Assembly (NCBI GenBank): GCA_017548065.1
Contig: JAFYNQ010000085.1
Location: forward strand, 1 to 50,482
DNA from: Oscillospiraceae bacterium
Lineage (GTDB): Bacteria > Bacillota > Clostridia > Oscillospirales > Oscillospiraceae
Length of the DNA: 50,482 nt
Direction: 5' to 3'
The notes beneath the pieces were generated by a model. That model had not been told where the DNA came from. It saw only the letters and a list, made by a program, of their open reading frames with translations, and made no database searches. This document shows positions 24,508 through 33,760 of the stretch, in pieces. Within the stretch, counting starts at the first letter, position 1. Every line of letters starts with the position of its first letter. Position numbers and translations under genes: made by a program.

Positions 24508-25812
24508 TTAAATGCCCTCAGCTACCAGCTTGTCAATGATCTCCAAGGACCGATTTGCCAGGGCAAGGTTTTTCTCCGCCTTTTTGCGGATCCGCTGCTG
24601 CAGCGGTGTAATAATGCTGAAATTCACGTTCATGGGCTGGAAATTTTCCACCCGTTCGTCGCTGATGTACAGACCCAAAGCGCCAATGGCAGTCTCCTGT
24701 GGGAATTCCACCGGCTCTCTTCCCTGCACCTTGGCTGCCATGGCAACTGCTGCCAGGAAGCCGGAGGCGGCGCTCTCCACGTAGCCCTCCACACCGGTCA
24801 TCTGTCCGGCAAAGGCCACCAGAGGATTCCGTCTGTCCGCATAGAAGCGGTCAAGAAGCTTGGGAGACTGGAGGAAGGTGTTCTGATGCATCACGCCGTA
24901 GCGGACAAACTCCGCATTTTTCAGCGCCGGGATCATGGAGAACACACGCTTCTGCTCCGGGAATTTCAAATGCGTCTGGAAGCCTACCAGGTTAAACACC
25001 GTCTTCACTGCATTGTCCTGGCGCAGCTGCACCACTGCGTAGGGCTCACGTCCCGTTGCCGGGTCAGTAAGTCCCACGGGCTTCAACGGGCCAAAGCGCA
25101 GTGTCTCATGGCCACGGCGTGCCATGACCTCAACGGGCATGCAGCCCTCAAACACACGCTTATCCTCAAAGCCGTGCACCTCCGCCTCCTCTGCGGCGAT
25201 CAGCTCCGCAATAAAAGCATCGTACTCTTCCTTGTTCATGGCGCAGTTGATATAGTCCGGGGTGCCACGGTCATACCGGGACTGCCACCAGGCCTTTTCC
25301 ATGTCCACAGATTCCGCAGTCACCAGGGGTGCGGCGGCATCAAAGAAATGGAGGTAATCTGCGCCAAAGTATTCACCGATGGCCTTGGAAAGGCTGTCGG
25401 AGGTCAACGGGCCCGTGGCAATGATCACAGGGCCTTCCGGCACCTGGGTCACCTCCTGGGCTGTGACGGTGATATTGGGATGGTTTTTGATTTTTTCCGT
25501 AACCAAATCGGAAAAGCCCTGGCGGTCAACTGCCAGACAGCCGCCGGCCTCCACACGGGTGGCCTCGGCACATTCCATGATCAGGCTGCCCATGCGGCGC
25601 AGCTCTTCCTTCAAAAGACCCACTGCATTTTCCAATCTGTCACCACGCAGGGAATTGGAGCAAACCAGCTCTGCAAAGGTGTCCACGTGGTGGGCAGGGG
25701 TTTTCTTCAGCGGCTTCATCTCGATCAGCTCTACGGAAATGCCACGCTGGGCAAGCTGCCAGGCTGCTTCGGAACCGGCAAGACCGGCGCCGATCACTTT
25801 AACCGTCATCAT
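24508..25812 (-). CDS. trmFO: tRNA (uracil-54-C5)-methyltransferase, folate-dependent
   Basis: TrmFO makes ribothymidine at position 54 of tRNA, using methylenetetrahydrofolate and FAD. The 434-residue protein starts with an FAD-binding Rossmann motif KVIGAGLAGSEAAWQLAQRG and has the family blocks LVCSNSLRG, GPLTSDSLS and YINCAMNKEEYDAF. Its ATG overlaps the topA stop codon in an ATGA junction. topA-trmFO order is typical of Firmicutes. Confidence 0.96.
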   Translation of the reverse strand: MMTVKVIGAGLAGSEAAWQLAQRGISVELIEMKPLKKTPAHHVDTFAELVCSNSLRGDRLENAVGLLKEELRRMGSLIMECAEATRVEAGGCLAVDRQGFSDLVTEKIKNHPNITVTAQEVTQVPEGPVIIATGPLTSDSLSKAIGEYFGADYLHFFDAAAPLVTAESVDMEKAWWQSRYDRGTPDYINCAMNKEEYDAFIAELIAAEEAEVHGFEDKRVFEGCMPVEVMARRGHETLRFGPLKPVGLTDPATGREPYAVVQLRQDNAVKTVFNLVGFQTHLKFPEQKRVFSMIPALKNAEFVRYGVMHQNTFLQSPKLLDRFYADRRNPLVAFAGQMTGVEGYVESAASGFLAAVAMAAKVQGREPVEFPQETAIGALGLYISDERVENFQPMNVNFSIITPLQQRIRKKAEKNLALANRSLEIIDKLVAEGI

Positions 25813-28031
25813 GCCTTCTTGCCTCCTGCTTTCCTGGTCGTTGTCTTTTTAGTGGTCTTCTTTGCTGTCTTTTTGGCGGTCTTCTTTGCGCCCTTCTCTT
25901 CTGCAGCGGCCGCCTCACCGTTTGCATCCGGCTTCTTATAGTAGCCACGCTTGTCCTCGGGCAGGAAGTCGGGACAGCCTTCGTTGACGCAGAAGGTCTT
26001 TTGACGACCTCTGCCGGACTTTTTGAACATTGTCTGTCCGCAGGTCTTGCAATCCTCTGCGGTGGGTACGTCCCAGGTCATGAAGCCGCACTCTGCGCCA
26101 CGCTCACAGCCATAGTATGCATAGCCACGCTTGGACTTACGCTTCAAAATGGTGCTTGCGCACTTGGGGCAGCGACCGGGCATTTTCTCCACAATGGGCT
26201 TTGTATTGGTACACTCGGGGAAGCCGGGGCAGGCAAGGAACTTGCCGAAGCGACCGATCTTCACCACCATGTTCCGACCGCATTCCTCGCAGATCTCCTG
26301 GGTGACCTCATCGGGCACTTTGATGCGCACGCCTTCCAGGGCGGCTTCTGCATCCAGCATTTCCTGATGGAAGTCTGCATAGAAGGCGGAAAGCACATCC
26401 TTCCACTTTCTCTGTCCTGCTTCCACCTCGTCCAGCTGTGTCTCCATATTGGCGGTAAATTCCACGTCAATAATATCCCGGAAGCGCTCCAGCATAAGAC
26501 CGGTGACCACCTCGCCAAGGGCGGTGGGCACAAGGCGCTTATCCTCTTTGTTCACATACTCCCGGTCCTGGATGGTGGACACGATGGTAGCGTAGGTAGA
26601 AGGACGTCCCACACCCTTTTCTTCCATGGCCTTCACCAGGGTAGCCTCCGTATAACGGGCAGGCGGCTGGGTGAAATGCTGCTCCTTCTTCACATCACGC
26701 AGTCCGGCACGGTCGCCCTCCTGCAGTTCCGGCAGCGGAGAGGACACCACCTCTGCCTCATCGTCTCTTCCCTCTTCGTAAACGGCAATGAAGCCGGGGA
26801 ACAGCAGGCTCTGGTGGGTGCTGCGGAAAATATGACCCTTGCACTGGGTGTCGATTGCCACGGTATCGTACACTGCATTTGCCATCTGGGAAGCCAGGAA
26901 GCGGCTCCAGATCAGCTTATACAGACGGTACTGCTCTTTTGTCAGGCTGCCCTGGATGGAATCGGGATCCAGCTCTGCATGGGTGGGACGGATCGCCTCG
27001 TGCGCATCCTGCGCGCCGGATTTTGTTTTGTAGGTACGGAATTTTCCGTAGTAGTAAGCATCGCCGTAGCGGCTTCTGATCTCCTTGGCAGCGGCTGCCA
27101 TGGCTTCATCACTGAGGCGCAGAGAGTCGGTACGCATGTAGGTGATAAGACCGGTGACACCGATACCTGCCACATCCACACCCTCGTACAGCTGCTGGGC
27201 AATGACCATGGTACGCTTGGGGGTCATGTTCAGCTTACGGGAAGCCTCCTGCTGCAAGGTGGAGGTGGTAAAGGGAGGCGCAGGATTGCGGTTCTTCTTT
27301 GCACGCTTTACACCGGTGACGGTAAACGTCTGACCGGTGATGTCACGGATAATTTCGTCCACCTGGGTCTCGTTTTCCAGCTCACGCTTCTTGCTCTCGC
27401 CAAAATAGTTGGCAACAAAGGAGCCGGGCTTCTCCAAAAGATCCAGCGTTACCTGCAAAGACCAGTATTCCTTGGGAATAAAGCTGCGGATCTCGTTTTC
27501 TCTGTCCACCACAAGACGGGTAGCCACAGACTGCACACGGCCTGCAGACAGACCACGGCGCACCTTCTTCCACAGCAGCGGAGACAGCTGGTAGCCCACA
27601 ATACGGTCCAGCACACGGCGTGCCTGCTGGGCATCCACCAGGTTGCTGTCAATGCTTCTGGGATTTTGAATTGCCTCCACGACCACCTTCTGTGTGATCT
27701 CGTTAAAGGTCACACGGCAGGACTTGCTGTCGGGCAGCTTCAAAAGCTCCTTCAGATGCCAGGAGATGGCTTCACCCTCACGGTCCGGGTCAGTTGCCAG
27801 GTAAACCATTTCCGCACTCTTGGCTGCTTTGCGCAGCTCGGAAATGATTTCAGACTTTGCCTCCATAGGCACATACTCCGGCACAAAGCCGTTTTCAATA
27901 TCCACACCCATGGTGCTCTTGGGCAGGTCCCGCAGGTGCCCCATGCTGGCCTTCACGATATAGTCGCCGCCCAAATATCTTCCGATGGTCTTTGCCTTGG
28001 AAGGAGACTCCACGATCACAAGATTCGACAT
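25809..28031 (-). CDS. topA: DNA topoisomerase I
   Basis: A 740-residue type IA topoisomerase that relaxes negative supercoils. The TOPRIM domain opens the protein (SNLVIVESPSKAKTIGRYL; DPDREGEAI), and the active-site Tyr is in GLITYMRTDS near residue 295. The C-terminus carries cysteine zinc-ribbon modules (CEECGRNMVVKIGRFGKFLAC; CPKCASTILKRKSKRGYAYYGC; CKTCGQTMFKKSGRGRQKTFC) and a lysine/threonine-rich tail of about 35 residues (KKTAKKTAKKTTKK), probably a DNA-binding extension. The ATG at 28031 has GGAGGA 5 nt upstream; the GTG at 28043 lies before that site. Confidence 0.97.
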   Translation of the reverse strand: MSNLVIVESPSKAKTIGRYLGGDYIVKASMGHLRDLPKSTMGVDIENGFVPEYVPMEAKSEIISELRKAAKSAEMVYLATDPDREGEAISWHLKELLKLPDSKSCRVTFNEITQKVVVEAIQNPRSIDSNLVDAQQARRVLDRIVGYQLSPLLWKKVRRGLSAGRVQSVATRLVVDRENEIRSFIPKEYWSLQVTLDLLEKPGSFVANYFGESKKRELENETQVDEIIRDITGQTFTVTGVKRAKKNRNPAPPFTTSTLQQEASRKLNMTPKRTMVIAQQLYEGVDVAGIGVTGLITYMRTDSLRLSDEAMAAAAKEIRSRYGDAYYYGKFRTYKTKSGAQDAHEAIRPTHAELDPDSIQGSLTKEQYRLYKLIWSRFLASQMANAVYDTVAIDTQCKGHIFRSTHQSLLFPGFIAVYEEGRDDEAEVVSSPLPELQEGDRAGLRDVKKEQHFTQPPARYTEATLVKAMEEKGVGRPSTYATIVSTIQDREYVNKEDKRLVPTALGEVVTGLMLERFRDIIDVEFTANMETQLDEVEAGQRKWKDVLSAFYADFHQEMLDAEAALEGVRIKVPDEVTQEICEECGRNMVVKIGRFGKFLACPGFPECTNTKPIVEKMPGRCPKCASTILKRKSKRGYAYYGCERGAECGFMTWDVPTAEDCKTCGQTMFKKSGRGRQKTFCVNEGCPDFLPEDKRGYYKKPDANGEAAAAEEKGAKKTAKKTAKKTTKKTTTRKAGGKKA

Positions 28032-28048
28032 ATATTCCTCCACAACGG

Positions 28049-29209
28049 TTATTTCCGTGATACTAATTTTCCGGGGTGCATGATCACAAGCCCCCGCATT
28101 GCCATTTTCGTCAGTGTCCGAAGCACACTGCCGGTAGGCTGACCCACAGCTGCCGCCACGTCATCAATGGGTACGGCTTTGCGGTCAAGTAAGGACAGCA
28201 GGCGCTGCTCCTCCTCATTGGAAGCTGCCGCCGTGTCCTTTTTATAATCGTCAACGCACACACTATAAGGTTTTGTGTCTGCCTTGTCAACAACTTTTTT
28301 GTCGGGCGCTGCTGTCACGGGAGCAGCAGGCACGGTTTTTTCCTTGTTTTCTTTCGCATTCTGCTGCCGGATCCCCGGGTAGCGGTCTGCGTAATTTTTC
28401 AGCGTATCCCAGCCGGAAAAGGCGATGGTAGCGCCCTCCTGCAGGAGGCTGTTGCTGCCCTTGAAGCTGGGCAGGTCAATGTTACCGGGGACAACGTACA
28501 CGTCCCGGTTTTCGGAAATGGCGTTTCTTGCGGTGATCAGAGCGCCGCTTTTCTCCGGTGCTTCCACCAGCAGCACACCGTCGCTCATGCCGCTGATAAT
28601 GCGGTTACGCTGGGGAAACTGCCACTGCAAGGGCGGTGTGCCCGGTGGGTACTCCGAAAGCAGGCAGCCGTTTTCCTCCACGTCCATAAAAAGCCGACGG
28701 TTGGTTCTGGGATAGACGATATCCACACCGCAGCCCAGCACGGCGATCACCGGCCCACCCTGAAGGGTTGCGCCGTGAATGGCGCTGCTGTCAATACCGG
28801 CAGCGCCGCCGGAGATTACGATGCCGCCGCAGGCAGCGATCTGTCCGGCAAGCTTTTCCGCTGTTTCCATGCCGTAAGCCGTTGCCTTCCGTGTGCCTAC
28901 CACACCAATAAGCGGCGTAGTCTCTGTGTCCGGCATCGTTCCTTTACAATATAAAAGAAGGGGTGGGTCGGAAATATTCTTCAGCCGCTGAGGATAGCGC
29001 ACATCCGACATGGTGATGATCTCAATGTTCAGCCGCCGGCACTTATTGACCACCGTCTGCGCTTCCTTCAGATCCTTGTCCTGGGATAGCGGTGTGTCGG
29101 CATTGTAAATATCCTCGGGGTCGGAATAGGTTTTCAGCAGCTCCAGCTTGCCGCGCAGGGTCAGCGCCTTGGACAGCGCAAACCAAACCCAGTATTCCAA
29201 CATTTCCAT
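28049..29209 (-). CDS. dprA: DNA-processing protein DprA
   Basis: A 386-residue DprA/Smf protein, which loads RecA on incoming single-stranded DNA during transformation. The Rossmann core reads GVVGTRKATAYG, VISGGAAGIDSSAIHG, GCGVDIVYPRTNRRL and FPQRNRIISGMSDGVLLVEA. A linker of about 50 residues follows and then a winged-helix end (PIDDVAAAVGQPTGSVLRTL). Note GTRKAT where many have GSRxxS. The ATG at 29209 is the likely start, since a longer frame would run into the upstream gene. dprA-topA-trmFO order is common in Firmicutes. Confidence 0.93.
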   Translation of the reverse strand: MEMLEYWVWFALSKALTLRGKLELLKTYSDPEDIYNADTPLSQDKDLKEAQTVVNKCRRLNIEIITMSDVRYPQRLKNISDPPLLLYCKGTMPDTETTPLIGVVGTRKATAYGMETAEKLAGQIAACGGIVISGGAAGIDSSAIHGATLQGGPVIAVLGCGVDIVYPRTNRRLFMDVEENGCLLSEYPPGTPPLQWQFPQRNRIISGMSDGVLLVEAPEKSGALITARNAISENRDVYVVPGNIDLPSFKGSNSLLQEGATIAFSGWDTLKNYADRYPGIRQQNAKENKEKTVPAAPVTAAPDKKVVDKADTKPYSVCVDDYKKDTAAASNEEEQRLLSLLDRKAVPIDDVAAAVGQPTGSVLRTLTKMAMRGLVIMHPGKLVSRK

Positions 29210-29222
29210 CACCCGATTCTCT

Positions 29223-29972
29223 TTATTTTTGCATTTGCCACATAACAATGGTGGCTGCCACTGCCGCATTCAGGGACTCGCAGCGGCTGTTCATAGGGAT
29301 GATCAGCTCCGCCTGGGCTTCCGCCAGGATCTCACGGCGCACACCCTGCCCCTCGCTACCGATGACCACTGCCATAGTGCCGATATCCGCTTCCCGGATA
29401 TCCTTTGCACGGTCGGACAGCGCCGTCACCGCTACGGGGATATTTTTCTCTCCAAAGGCTTCCTTTGCTGCCGCCCAGGTGATTCTGGGGATAGGCATAC
29501 GAAAAACTGCGCCCATGGAGGAACGCACAACTTTATGGCTGAAGGGGTCAGCACAGCCCTCCAGCAGCGCCACCGGGACATTTAAAGCATCGGCGGTACG
29601 CAGGACCGTTCCCAGATTCCCGGGGTCCTGCAAGCCGTCCAGCAGCAGCATACCCGGCTTCGGCTGAAAAGCCTCTTCCCCGGGCAGACGGCAGATAAAC
29701 AGCGCACCCTGGGGGGATTTCATGGGAGACACATATTCCATCACGTCCCCCGGTACACGCACCACACGCACATACTCCGGAAGCGCTGCCTCCACACCGT
29801 CTGTCAAAATGACCGTCTCAAGACCGTCCCACCATTTCACCGCTTCCTGCAGAAGCTTTGTGCCGTCGGCAACAAATAAGCCCTCCGCTTCACGGTCTTT
29901 TCGGGAGGTCAGCAGGCGACGAACCTGCTGGATCAGCGGATTTTTCCGCGCAGTTATTCTCTGCTCTGTCAT
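29223..29972 (-). CDS. SpoU/TrmH-family RNA 2'-O-methyltransferase
   Basis: A 249-residue SPOUT methyltransferase acting on rRNA or tRNA ribose. It has an N-terminal substrate-binding domain, then the three SpoU motifs: GLQDPGNLGTVLRTADAL, VIGSEGQGVRREIL and IPMNSRCESLNAAVAATIV, which form the trefoil knot for S-adenosylmethionine. The target nucleotide cannot be told. Its start overlaps the trkA stop by 4 nt. Confidence 0.92.
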   Translation of the reverse strand: MTEQRITARKNPLIQQVRRLLTSRKDREAEGLFVADGTKLLQEAVKWWDGLETVILTDGVEAALPEYVRVVRVPGDVMEYVSPMKSPQGALFICRLPGEEAFQPKPGMLLLDGLQDPGNLGTVLRTADALNVPVALLEGCADPFSHKVVRSSMGAVFRMPIPRITWAAAKEAFGEKNIPVAVTALSDRAKDIREADIGTMAVVIGSEGQGVRREILAEAQAELIIPMNSRCESLNAAVAATIVMWQMQK

Positions 29973-30616
29973 AGCTTCTGAATGGCCTTCAGGGCAGCCG
30001 TATCACCCAGCACCACAAGAACATCGCCGGAGGCAATGCAAAAATCTGCTGCCGGGGACACGGTGATATCCTCTCCACGCTTCACAGCCAGGATGTTCAC
30101 GCCCAGCTTTGCCCGGACATTCAGTTCAATAAGGCTCTTGCCGCTCCACTTTGCAGGCGCCGGGATCTCAATAATACCGTAATCCTCGGACAACTCAATG
30201 TAGTCCAGGGCATTGGTGGAGGAAAGGCTCTTCGCCAGGCGCTCTGCCTGCTCTTTTTCGGGAATGACCACCTTATCGGCGCCCAGCTTCTTCAGCACCT
30301 GGGTATGGGTCTCGTCATAGGCCTTACAGACGATATAAGGCACATCCAGCTCCTTCAGGTTCAGCGTTGCCAGCACGGAGTCTGCCAGGCTGTCACCGAT
30401 GGCAACGATACCGCAGTCAAAGCTGCCGGCATCCAGGGCACGCAGTACCTCCTTGTCACGGGCATCTGCCACCACCGCCTGGGTCACATCCTCACTGATC
30501 TGCTGCACCAGGTCACTACTCACATCCACAGCCAGCACCTCACAGCCCTGTCTGCAAAGACTTCTTGCCGCTTCGCTGCCGAAGCGACCCAAACCGATCA
30601 CAATAAAGGATTTCAT
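29969..30616 (-). CDS. Potassium uptake regulatory subunit TrkA/KtrA
   Basis: A 215-residue cytosolic gating subunit of a K+ channel. The N-terminal RCK Rossmann domain reads VIGLGRFGSEAARSL and VLAVDVSS. The C-terminal RCK_C domain covers about 140-215. It partners the membrane subunit encoded 11 nt upstream. The size fits KtrA (about 220 residues) better than the double-domain TrkA. Confidence 0.93.
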   Translation of the reverse strand: MKSFIVIGLGRFGSEAARSLCRQGCEVLAVDVSSDLVQQISEDVTQAVVADARDKEVLRALDAGSFDCGIVAIGDSLADSVLATLNLKELDVPYIVCKAYDETHTQVLKKLGADKVVIPEKEQAERLAKSLSSTNALDYIELSEDYGIIEIPAPAKWSGKSLIELNVRAKLGVNILAVKRGEDITVSPAADFCIASGDVLVVLGDTAALKAIQKL

Positions 30617-30627
30617 AGCTACACTCC

Positions 30628-32001
30628 TTATCCAATCAAGAGATTTGTATCTGCATAGCGGATCCGCTCAGTGGCCTTATCCCCCATAAGGAAGCCAAGG
30701 CTGATGGTAAGAATACCCACACGACCGAAATACATAAAGACAATGATCATCAGCTTTGCCACCAGGTGCAGATTGGGTGTCACACCGGCGGTGATGCCCA
30801 CCGTTGCCAGTGCGGAAGCGGTTTCATAAAGGGCATCGGTAAAGGAGACCGGGGATGTGGCGCAAATAACCACAGCGCCTGCCATGGCAAGTCCCACCAC
30901 GATGGAGACGATGGTGGCAGCATCCATGATCTTCTCATGAGGCACAGTACGCTTGAATACGGTGACCGTGCTTTTGCCTCTTGCCCTTGCCAGCACGAAC
31001 AGCACCAGCACCAGCACCGTCACGGTTTTGATGCCGCCGGCAGTGGAGCCGGAGGAGCCGCCGATAAACATAAGGAAAATACTGACCGCCTTGCTGCCCT
31101 CTGTGAGCGCGGCCTGATCCACACCGGTGAAGCCGGCGGTGCGCACTGTCACAGACTGGAAGGCTGCGTTCAGCAGCTTTCGGGGGATGTCCATGCCGCC
31201 CAGGGTAGCAGGATTGTTCCACTCCAGCACTGCATACAGCACCGTGCCGCCCAGCAGCAGCACCGCTGTTGTCAAAAGCACCAGCTTGGTATACACGCTG
31301 AATTTTTTAAAGCTGCGGACAGTTGCCACCTCTTCCCAAACGAAGAAGCCAAGACCGCCCAACACAACCAGCGCCATCACCGTGATCATCACCACGGGAT
31401 CCTGGTTGAAAACAATAAGGTTTGCGCCGGGCGCAACATTGCCCGTAATATCAAAGCCGGCATTGCAGAAGGCAGAAATCGCATGGAATACGCTCCACTT
31501 TACAGACTGCCACACACCGTAGTCCGGCAGGAAGCGCAGGAACAGGATCATGGCGCCGGTAAGCTGAATGATCAGGCTACCCAGCAGCACCCATTTCTGC
31601 AGTCTCACAACGCCTTCCATTTCGTTGACGCTCAGTGCCTGCGCCATAAGCATACGCTGCCGCAGACCTACCTTTTTCCGAATGGCAAAGATCACCAGGG
31701 AGGCAGCGGACATAAAGCCAAGACCGCCGATCTCAATCAGGCAGAGGATCACCAGCTGACCGAAGCCGCTCCACTGTGTCCAGGTGTCCACCAGGATCAG
31801 TCCCGTAACGCAGGTGGAGGAGGTTGCGGTGAACAGCGCCGTCAGCAAGCCTGCGGACTGTCCGTCACGGGAAGCAAAGGGCAAAAGCAGCAGCAGCGTG
31901 CCCAGCAAAATAATTAAGCCAAAGGTCATGGCAATGATTTTCGTCGGACTCATTTGCCTGGATTTTTTCCTTGATGCCACAGCGGTGCCCACCTTTCCCA
32001 A
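30628..32001 (-). CDS. Potassium uptake membrane subunit TrkH/KtrB
   Basis: A 450-residue class K+ translocator with the four-fold membrane-pore-membrane repeat. Filter-like segments include SSTCVTGLILVDT in the first repeat and GSSGSTAGGIKTVT in the third. The cytosolic partner is the next gene. The frame opens at a TTG (32001); GTG or ATG codons 6-16 codons later (the ATG of MSPTKIIAMTFG) are alternatives, since family members start shortly before this segment. Driven by the promoter at 32029-32056; first gene of the long operon running through rnc. Confidence 0.92.
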   Translation of the reverse strand: MGKVGTAVASRKKSRQMSPTKIIAMTFGLIILLGTLLLLLPFASRDGQSAGLLTALFTATSSTCVTGLILVDTWTQWSGFGQLVILCLIEIGGLGFMSAASLVIFAIRKKVGLRQRMLMAQALSVNEMEGVVRLQKWVLLGSLIIQLTGAMILFLRFLPDYGVWQSVKWSVFHAISAFCNAGFDITGNVAPGANLIVFNQDPVVMITVMALVVLGGLGFFVWEEVATVRSFKKFSVYTKLVLLTTAVLLLGGTVLYAVLEWNNPATLGGMDIPRKLLNAAFQSVTVRTAGFTGVDQAALTEGSKAVSIFLMFIGGSSGSTAGGIKTVTVLVLVLFVLARARGKSTVTVFKRTVPHEKIMDAATIVSIVVGLAMAGAVVICATSPVSFTDALYETASALATVGITAGVTPNLHLVAKLMIIVFMYFGRVGILTISLGFLMGDKATERIRYADTNLLIG

Positions 32002-32028
32002 AACGTATACTTTCGGATGATACCCTAT

Positions 32029-32056
32029 ATTATAGCAAATATGAATGAATTTTCAA
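32029..32056 (-). promoter_or_regulatory. Promoter of the trkH-rnc operon
   Basis: Minus-strand TTGAAA (32051-32056), 16-nt spacer, TATAAT (32029-32034), just before the first possible trkH start. Gaps between the eight genes downstream are all under 20 nt or overlap. Confidence 0.75.
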
Positions 32057-32080
32057 CCTTTTTCTTTTTTATAATGTATA

Positions 32081-32111
32081 GACGAAAACAAGGAGGCTAA
32101 AAAGCCTCCTT
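32081..32111 (-). terminator. Terminator of the chromate transporter operon
   Basis: AAGGAGGCT and AGCCTCCTT (32090-32098 / 32103-32111) form a perfect 9-bp stem with a 4-nt loop, followed by TTGTTTTCGTC on the minus strand. Confidence 0.7.
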
Positions 32112-32117
32112 GAATCA

Positions 32118-32684
32118 TTATAAAAGATAGCCGATGGCGATGCCCAGCGCCGCAGAAATGCAGATGATCAGGATGGGGTGAACCTTCTTGAAGGCCAGCA
32201 CCGTCATGGCTGCAAAGATGGCGGCATAGAGGTACAGCGTAATGTCCTTGAACACCGCAAGGGTAAAGCCTGCGGGGAAGAAAATGGTCACAAACACATT
32301 CACCAGGGCATTGCCGATCAGACCCACGACCGCAGGCTTCAGGCCGGACATGCAGCCCTTGACGATGCGGTTGGTCTTAAACTTCTCGTAGCACTGCGCC
32401 ACAATAAGAATAATGATAAAGCTGGGCATAACCACACCCAGGGTGGCGCACACAGAGCCGAACACACCGCCCATCTGAGAACCGATGTAGGTGGCCATAT
32501 TCACCGCAAAGGGACCGGGGGTGGATTCGCTGACAGCAATGAAGTTGATCATCGCCTCGGAGGAGATCACGTCGCTCCAACGGGCAGCCACCTGCTCCTG
32601 GATCAGCGGCAGCATGGCATAGCCACCGCCAAAGGTAAAGGCGCCGATCATAAAGAAGGTGTAAAACAGTTCCAGATAAATCAT
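32118..32684 (-). CDS. Chromate transporter, half-length subunit
   Basis: A 188-residue single CHR domain. It starts MIYLELFYTFFMIGAFTFGGGYAMLPLI, with the conserved FxxGAFTFGGGYAM motif and ESTPGPFAVNMATYIG. Half-length CHR proteins act as a pair of oppositely oriented subunits; its partner overlaps by 4 nt upstream. They export chromate in some bacteria; in gut anaerobes the natural anion (for example sulfate-like) is unknown. The CHR proteins share 40% or so of visible residues by eye. Confidence 0.9.
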   Translation of the reverse strand: MIYLELFYTFFMIGAFTFGGGYAMLPLIQEQVAARWSDVISSEAMINFIAVSESTPGPFAVNMATYIGSQMGGVFGSVCATLGVVMPSFIIILIVAQCYEKFKTNRIVKGCMSGLKPAVVGLIGNALVNVFVTIFFPAGFTLAVFKDITLYLYAAIFAAMTVLAFKKVHPILIICISAALGIAIGYLL

Positions 32685-33241
32685 TTTTCTGCCTCCTTCT
32701 TCACAAGACTTGCGGTAATAAGACCGAAGACGGCGCAGAAAACAATGACAAACAGCACATTGACCTTCAAAATAGCGGTCAGCACAAAGGCAACAGCCAT
32801 AACAATGTAAGCAGCCCAGCCCTTGGGACTCTTCTTATACATTGTCCAAAGCGCTTTCACCAGCAGTGCCAGCACACCGGCACGGATGCCGTTGAAAGCG
32901 TACTGCACAGCCTTGATCTCCTGGAATGCCTCCAGCACATAGGAGATGGCCAGGATGATCACAAAGGAGGGCAGCACCACACCCAGAGTGGCGCACACTG
33001 CGCCTAAAAAGCCGCAGGTTTTATAGCCCACGAAGGTAGCAGAGTTGATGGCCACCGGGCCGGGGGTGGACTCTGCAATGGCGATGATCTCCAGAATATC
33101 ATCATCGGTGATCCACTTTTTATTCTCCACCGTCTCCTTCTGGATCAGGGGGATCATGGCATAACCGCCGCCGAAGGTAAAGCCGCCGATTTTGAAAAAG
33201 GTCAAAAACAGAGGCCACAGCTTCTTATAATCGTGTTTCAT
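32681..33241 (-). CDS. Chromate transporter, half-length subunit
   Basis: A 186-residue CHR-domain protein with FFKIGGFTFGGGYAMIPLIQ, then ESTPGPVAINSATFVGY, and a C-terminal membrane end followed by SLVKKEAEK. It pairs with the next gene in an ATGA overlap. AGGAG precedes its start. It is 9 nt downstream of the NifX-like gene, so all three are likely one transcript from the promoter at 33652-33679. Confidence 0.9.
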   Translation of the reverse strand: MKHDYKKLWPLFLTFFKIGGFTFGGGYAMIPLIQKETVENKKWITDDDILEIIAIAESTPGPVAINSATFVGYKTCGFLGAVCATLGVVLPSFVIILAISYVLEAFQEIKAVQYAFNGIRAGVLALLVKALWTMYKKSPKGWAAYIVMAVAFVLTAILKVNVLFVIVFCAVFGLITASLVKKEAEK

Positions 33242-33250
33242 AGTCTCTCC

Positions 33251-33622
33251 TTACTGACCGCAATTGCCGCCGCAATTGTGATCATGTCCGTGGTGGTTGC
33301 ACTGCACGCAGGGATTGTAACGCAGTGTGCCGTTCAGGTAATCCAGCACCACATCGTCTGCATCTCCGTGGACACCGCCGTAGAATTGAATACCGGCATT
33401 TTTCAGCGCCGCCTGTGCGCCACCGCCGATGCCGCCGCAAATGAGAATGTTTACGCCCAGGTTCTGCAAAAAGCCTGCCAATGCGCCGTGACCGTGTCCT
33501 GCGGTATCTACCACCCAGTCATTCTTCACTTCCCCGTTCTCTGCTTCGTAAATTTTAAAAGCCGCTGTGTGTCCAAAATGCTGGAACACAATACCGGCTT
33601 CATAGGTAACTGCAATTTTCAT
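33251..33622 (-). CDS. NifX/NifB-type iron-molybdenum cofactor-binding-domain protein
   Basis: A 123-residue cytosolic protein with the NifX/NafY-like fold that carries metal clusters: MKIAVTYEAGIVFQHFGHTAAF, then LGVNILICGGIGGGAQAAL. The C-terminal end is Cys- and His-rich (CVQCNHHGHDHNCGGNCG), a likely metal-binding tail. No nitrogenase genes are present, so it probably serves another metal. I chose the ATG at 33622 because AAGGA lies 9 nt upstream; ATG 33628 is nearly equal. First gene before two CHR transporter genes, which suggests an oxyanion or metal role. Confidence 0.85.
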   Translation of the reverse strand: MKIAVTYEAGIVFQHFGHTAAFKIYEAENGEVKNDWVVDTAGHGHGALAGFLQNLGVNILICGGIGGGAQAALKNAGIQFYGGVHGDADDVVLDYLNGTLRYNPCVQCNHHGHDHNCGGNCGQ

Positions 33623-33651
33623 AGCCATACTTCCTTTCCGAAACCTTATAC

Positions 33652-33679
33652 AGTATAGCATTTTTTGTAAGTTTGTCAA
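33652..33679 (-). promoter_or_regulatory. Promoter of the NifX-like/chromate operon
   Basis: Minus-strand TTGACA (33674-33679), 16-nt spacer, TATACT (33652-33657). Confidence 0.75.
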
Positions 33680-33715
33680 CAAAGGCATTGCGCTTTTCAT
33701 CACAAGTAGCGCCAA

Positions 33716-33752
33716 CCAATAAAAACGGGGCAGATCCGAAGATCTGCCCCGT
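33716..33752 (-). terminator. Terminator of the giant repeat-protein gene
   Basis: ACGGGGCAGATC (33725-33736) pairs with GATCTGCCCCGT (33741-33752) and is followed on the minus strand by TTTTTATTGG, 8 nt after the stop codon of the giant gene. Confidence 0.85.
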
Positions 33753-33760
33753 TGGCTCAT

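Noticed and set aside
30628-33241. trkH and the chromate genes as one operon
   Set aside because: A hairpin with a T-run (32081-32111) and a separate trkH promoter (32029-32056) divide them.
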